64,000 nt of DNA from Moniliella sp. 'wahieum' (lineage: Eukaryota; Basidiomycota; Moniliellomycetes; Moniliellales; Moniliellaceae): assembly GCA_003971905.1 (NCBI GenBank), contig RSEE01000015.1, positions 620,001 through 684,000 on the forward strand. The letters are read 5' to 3'. Positions 59,873 through 64,000 of this stretch are shown here, piece after piece. The translations under genes and the position numbers were made by a program. Every line of letters starts with the position of its first letter. Positions within the stretch are counted from its first letter, which is position 1. Under the pieces are notes generated by a model. The model was not told the DNA's origin. It did no database searches and saw only the letters and a list, made by a program, of their open reading frames with translations.

Positions 59873-61419
59873 TCATGGGTCCAAGAGGCCACCGCTGGCA
59901 TGTGGTACGGACAAGATCCGCATGCTGTTCGTGGCGCCCTGCCCGGCTCGCCAGCCTTGGAGAGCAATGATAGTATCACCTCGATCGAATGTTGGAATCT
60001 AAGCCCGAGATGATGCCAAACTTGATCGACCACATCTTCTTGCCACTTATCGGTCGTCGAAGGTCGGATCGCGTCGTAGTAAAACGGGTAACAGCCGCGA
60101 AAGGTGCACCGAACGGGCTGTCTGGGCATTGCGAGTGACCACCAAAATGGGACAGGATGGTCTGTACTTACTCACCAAGCGCGCTGTATTGCCCGAAGTA
60201 GACATGAGCAGAATAGCCCCGGCCTGTTGCTCTAGTGATGCAGCGACGGCCGCCATGGCCATCGTCTCTTCGGTAAAGGTAGGCGTATGTACCATTTGCC
60301 GCAACTCCGAAAAAAGTGCAGTGTAGGCAATGCTCTGCTCGGCCAAGTATGCCGTCTCGGCCATCATCTCCACCGCCTCGCTTGGGTACGCCCCGGCCGC
60401 GGTTTTCGCCCGAAAGCATGAGGCAGTCAACCCCATCCAATACCGCGTTTGCCACATCACTCACCTCAGCGCGGGTGGGGCGGTTGTTGTCAATCATACT
60501 CTCCAGCATCTGTGTGGCACAGATGCTGGGCTTGCCAGCGATCGCGCATTTGGCGATCATCATCTTTTGGCACTGGAACACTTGCGGCCACGAATTTCAA
60601 TGCCCAGGTCCCCGCGGGCAACCAAGATGCCATCGCTTCCTTGAGAATTGAGTCAAAGTTTACCACACTTTGATACGTCTCGATCTTGGCCACAATCTTG
60701 ATGTGCACCCTTGCTCCCAGGCTGTCACGCAAATCACGAATGTCCTGAGCGCGGCGGAAAGGAAGCAAAGATCATATCTAGATCATGGTCGACCGCAAAC
60801 TGGATATCCTGGTCCCGATCGCTCCAAACAGGAAGGTCCACTTCGACAAAGGGAAGCGCCACCCCCTTGTGGCTGCCCAGCACGCCACGATTCAGCGCAC
60901 GCACCCGCACCTCGGTGGGAAAGTACGGGCGTGATCTGGAGTGCCAGGGCGCATGGTCGACGTAAACGACGTCCCCCACCTGCATAACCTGGGTAAGGGA
61001 AGGGTAGTCAATGAAAATGCGCTCGGCCGTGCCGGCGTGGGAGAAGCTGGGGTCGGTAGTGAGAAAGATTCGTGGCCGCGAAGGATGGGGACGTCGCCAT
61101 TGCGCATCCCCGTGCGGATCTCAGGGCCACGTAGATCCAAAGCAATGGCAAGCGGGCGACCTTGTTGTCGAGCCTCGGCAGCGCGGATGTTGTCATGTGG
61201 CGGACAAAGTCGGAATGCTGGCCATGGGAGGCGTTGATGCGGACAATGTTCATGCCGTTCTGTCGGGAGCGCCGCCAGGGCGTCGACTGAATCAACGGCG
61301 GGGCCGACAGTGGCAATGATGGACGTCTTGCGGATATTTCCGGGGAATACATCCATTTCAAGCGGGTCCAGGCTCGCCTGCCACTCGATCTGGCTCTTGG
61401 CCAGCGGCTGGTAGAGCAT
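59873..61419 (-). CDS. PYK1: Pyruvate kinase
   Basis: Converts phosphoenolpyruvate and ADP to pyruvate and ATP. The start at 61419, [20 protein letters not shown], leads to [19 protein letters not shown]. The active-site strand [18 protein letters not shown] and [15 protein letters not shown] follow. The B-domain has [13 protein letters not shown]. The next barrel part has [31 protein letters not shown], and [20 protein letters not shown] with [18 protein letters not shown]. The C-domain has [20 protein letters not shown] and the end [18 protein letters not shown] ... [15 protein letters not shown]. About six frame breaks; no intron is required. The gene lies antisense between two paralogous transporters. 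Confidence 0.92.
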
Positions 61420-61773
61420 GACGAAAGCAGAGGTGATCGATGAGCCGCGGTTGGTGGAGGCAAATGCTGGGGGCGGAGCCAGAGCGGACGACCGCGGCGG
61501 CTAAGGCCACTTGAACGTTGCAAGTGAGCAGTCACGTGCCGGGCGGCGTACGATGAATGACGCCATCGACCGGCCACGCGGTCACCAGTCACGCCGTTTG
61601 TCGATTGCAGCCTGAAGCGGCCCACCCAGTTATCAGCGACTCGACGCAGTCCTCGTTTCGCCGCGGCCCTCGAGCGCCCACAACGCCTTTCTTTATAGGG
61701 GGCTCCCCTTTCGCAGCTTCAAGCTTCGAGGTTGACACCCACCGTCACCGCCGTCGCCATATTCCCCGCGCCC
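61420..61773. other. Divergent promoter of PYK1 and transporter copy 2
   Basis: No separate gene. TTCAAGCTTCGAGG-type word at about 61716-61730. Confidence 0.5.
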
Positions 61774-62687
61774 ATGGATGTCCTCGTAACCGAAACTGCT
61801 CTGGGTGGCGGACGTGCCGCTGCCGAGTGGCTCTCTCGTGCCCTCGGCTGGGGATATGTGACGCTCTGGGCCGTGTCGTTTGTGCCCCAAATCCTCCACA
61901 GCCAACGCACCAAAACGTGGCTGGCGTCAGCAGCGACTTTATCTTTCTCAACGTGACTGGCTTTGTGGCGTACTTGTCTGCCACACTGGCGCTTCTGGTC
62001 AACCCACCGTCCGCCGCGAATACGCCGAGCGGCACAACGGCTTCCTCCCTTTGGCCCGGTGGAATGATGCAGCGTTCGCGGCTTGGGCCTCCCTCTGTGC
62101 CTTGGCCCAGTTGGGCCAGGCAGTCGCCTTCCGCCAGACAGCCAACCCCGTGTCCCGATCGACAATTCTCCTGTTAACTGTTCTGGGGGTGGTGCAGTGG
62201 GTGGATTACTGGCTACGGGCACAAGCGCCGAACAGTGGTGGAGCTGGCTGGACTATGTCAACTTTCTCTTTTTTGTCAAGCTCATCATTACCCTCATCAA
62301 GTACATCCCCCAAGTCGCGCTCAATTACAAGCGCAAGTCGACGATCGGTTACCGTGTTGAAAACCTGTTTGCCGATCTGGGCGGAGGCCTGCTGTCGCTT
62401 GCTCAACTCGTACTCGATGCTTTCATCGAGGGCGATTGGAGTGGCATCACTGGCCATCCTGCCAAGCTGTATGTCTTGATTTCACTCTCTTGGAACCTAC
62501 GCTAACTTTTGGGCCTCGCTTTTGCGCATTCAGTGGAATTGCGCTTATTGCGCTCGGGATGGACGGCATTCTTATTACCCAATGGGCTACTTACGATAAG
62601 AAGCCCCCCGGCTTTGCCGCGTCTGACGAAGAGGCGAGCCCAGGAGAGCCTACTGAACGCACGTCGCTTCTTCCCGACCGCTCATAA
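61774..62687 (+). CDS. PQ-loop (cystinosin-like) transporter, copy 2
   Basis: Paralogue of the gene at 58577. MDVLVTETALGGGRAAAEWL is followed by SRALGWGYVTLWAVSFVPQI, almost the same as copy 1. Then come FLNVTGFVAYLSATLALLVN, REYAERHNGFLPLARWND and AFAAWASLCALAQLGQAVAF. The second PQ motif is IPQVALNYKRKSTIGYRVEN, then LGGGLLSLAQLVLDAFIEGD. After a 65-nt intron at 62469-62533 (GTATGT, GCTAAC, CAG) comes GIALIALGMDGILITQWATY. The tail PTERTSLLPDRS again carries an acidic-dileucine sorting signal. Two frame breaks, the first at the same codon as in copy 1. The tandem pair probably arose by local duplication around pyruvate kinase. Confidence 0.85.
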
Positions 62688-62940
62688 CTCATCTCAGCCT
62701 TGCATTGGCTTGTTCTTGTTGCACATTGCTACATCTTAACACCAGCGCTTTGAACGCGTTTGTCGGTGGTGGCATGAACGCCCAGGGTCTCTGCTGTACT
62801 ACGACTGCCATGCCAATCTCCTGAGGGATGCCTTCCTCTTCTAGACACATAGACCCCTTCCCTATTCCCGATACATGCACTTTACATCGTGACCGACATG
62901 GAGGATATGCATCGCAGGTAGAGGCCCTGGTGGAGGGGAA

Positions 62941-63461
62941 TCATTCGACAATCTTTATTCCCATGGACCTGCACGAGCCAGCGACGCAACGCGCCATAGC
63001 CTCCAGCGTCAAGTTGGTTTTCTTGGCGCCTTCAACGCCAGCCAACTTGATCTCAGCAATGTGGTAGATCTGCTTCATGCTAACTGTGCCAGCAATCTCC
63101 GAACCGGGGCGGGAAGATCCCTTTTCGATCCCAGCCGCTTTCTTGATCAGCCAGGAGGTTTGAGGTGCTACAAGAGGAAAAACCAGAGGGTGTGTGTCAG
63201 TGGGGATCATCAAGTCTATGCAAAGACGAAAAGACACAGGAAGGAAAACGCACTCTTAATGTCAAACGTAAACGTCCGGTCGGGGGCAATGAAGACCTTG
63301 ACGGGCAGGGGGATGTCGGGCAGGACGTGGGCGGTGCGGGCGTTGAACTGCTTGGCAAAGTCAATGGCTTTGACACCATTGGAACCGAGCACGGGGCCTA
63401 CAGGTGGCTGGGCCGAAGCCTTGCCGGCCGGCACGATCAAGCGAACCCACTTGGTAGCCAT
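62941..63461 (-). CDS. MRPL19: Mitochondrial large-subunit ribosomal protein uL11
   Basis: A bacterial-type L11 of the mitoribosome GTPase stalk base. Start [20 protein letters not shown] at 63461, then [20 protein letters not shown] and RTFTFDIK. A clean 86-nt intron (63168-63253, GTGCGT ... TAG) splices into [20 protein letters not shown], ending [18 protein letters not shown]. The N-terminal PAGKA.A.PPVGP signature and lack of the cytosolic eL12-type start separate it from the cytosolic homologue. About 144 residues, normal for the family. This is one of the few genes in the window with no frame break. A distinct presequence is not visible. Confidence 0.93.
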
Positions 63462-63757
63462 GCTGGGGGATGGACTGTGGTTGACGGTCGCCTGGCCAAT
63501 GCTTCCGCCGCCAAAACTTCGAAGGAGAAGGCGGAATCGCGGCGAGGAGGGCGGGGGCGCGGCGGAACGGGGTATGAAATTTCAGCGGGGCGGACATCGC
63601 GGCCGTTTTCTCTCGGTGGAAAAAGGGGAGAAGCGGAGGGCGTGCAACTACGGGAAAAGAGAGCTATGGCACCATCCCTCTGCCCTGACTCGGTGCACGA
63701 GCCCACCACCCTCCCCCCTCTCCTTCGCCTTTGCCAGTCCCTGCGCCTCCGTCCGAC

Positions 63758-64000
63758 ATGAACCCTTCTACTGTGGTGGCCCGCACGCTGCGCCTCGGCA
63801 TGATCCTGCCGACGGCATTGGCCGTGAGGTGCTCCCTGCGGCCCAGCGTGTCCTCACCGCCACCCCAGGTGCTCCCAAGTGTGACTTTATCCATCTCGAG
63901 TCTGGGTTCGAGCTGTTCCAAAAGACGGGCACTGCGCTTCCCGCCGAAACGGTCGCCGCGCTCAAGGATGGGTGCGATGGTGCCATGTTTGGTGCGGTGA
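63758..64000 (+). CDS. LYS12: Homoisocitrate dehydrogenase, 5' part (runs off window)
   Basis: A mitochondrial lysine-pathway enzyme of the isocitrate/isopropylmalate dehydrogenase family, cut by the window edge. MNPSTVVARTLRLGMI opens at 63758; after a break the sequence reads ADGIGREVLPAAQRVLTAT, PKCDFIHLESGFELFQKTG and ALPAETVAALKDGCDGAMFG. The FELFQKTG.ALP.ETV and CDGAMFGAV pattern fits homoisocitrate dehydrogenase better than LEU2 or IDH. The short N-terminal extension could be a mitochondrial presequence. The gene is divergent from MRPL19, sharing a 296-bp promoter. Confidence 0.75.
   Translation: MNPSTVVARTLRLGMILPTALAVRCSLRPSVSSPPPQVLPSVTLSISSLGSSCSKRRALRFPPKRSPRSRMGAMVPCLVR

Overview
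The window is nuclear DNA of a GC-rich basidiomycete fungus, probably yeast-like. Genes are dense, and spliceosomal introns are short (59-105 nt) and few, usually none or one per gene. The proteins include a CENPB-type HTH protein, vacuolar alkaline phosphatase, a Rim13/PalB-type calpain, Met6, Lys12, CCT3, EMC1 and eIF3c. I cannot place it to order from sequence alone.

Layout. 0.7-11.2 kb: four minus-strand genes (HTH protein, alkaline phosphatase, MIT-calpain, Abp1). 12.4-15.5 kb: two plus-strand membrane-protein genes of unknown function. 15.5-23.5 kb: a gene-poor block with one 47-codon zinc-ribbon gene and a small LTR element with target-site duplication. 23.5-33.3 kb: phosphofructokinase, a bZIP factor, an intron-bearing tRNA-Ser(GCU), a Dbf4-like protein and eIF3c. 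34.2-38.2 kb: a GPI-anchored alpha/beta-hydrolase-like protein and an Ent3-type epsin. 39.9-47.8 kb: sterol C5-desaturase, CCT3 and EMC1. 48.1-54 kb: a PYM/WIBG-like protein, a Zn2Cys6 factor and an unidentified gene. 55.4-64 kb: Met6, two paralogous PQ-loop (cystinosin-like) transporters flanking pyruvate kinase, mitochondrial uL11, and the start of homoisocitrate dehydrogenase, which runs off the window. Most genes are housekeeping; there is no operon-like arrangement and no evident biosynthetic cluster.

Two things dominate a reading of the raw sequence. First, nearly every conserved protein is split over several frames. The breaks are mostly loss of one base from a short run (GG to G, CC to C, TT to T), about one per 200-400 coding bases. 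Because essential genes are hit as hard as others, I read this mainly as uncorrected consensus error, and each gene is given as one locus spanning its frames. Second, intergenic DNA is sprinkled with heptameric repeats made of TGA plus a tetramer that is usually self-complementary (AGCT, CTAG, TGCA, CGCG, GTAC, GATC, CATG, CCGG). They often occur in tandem or inverted pairs. This pattern is the most distinctive unexplained signal in the window.
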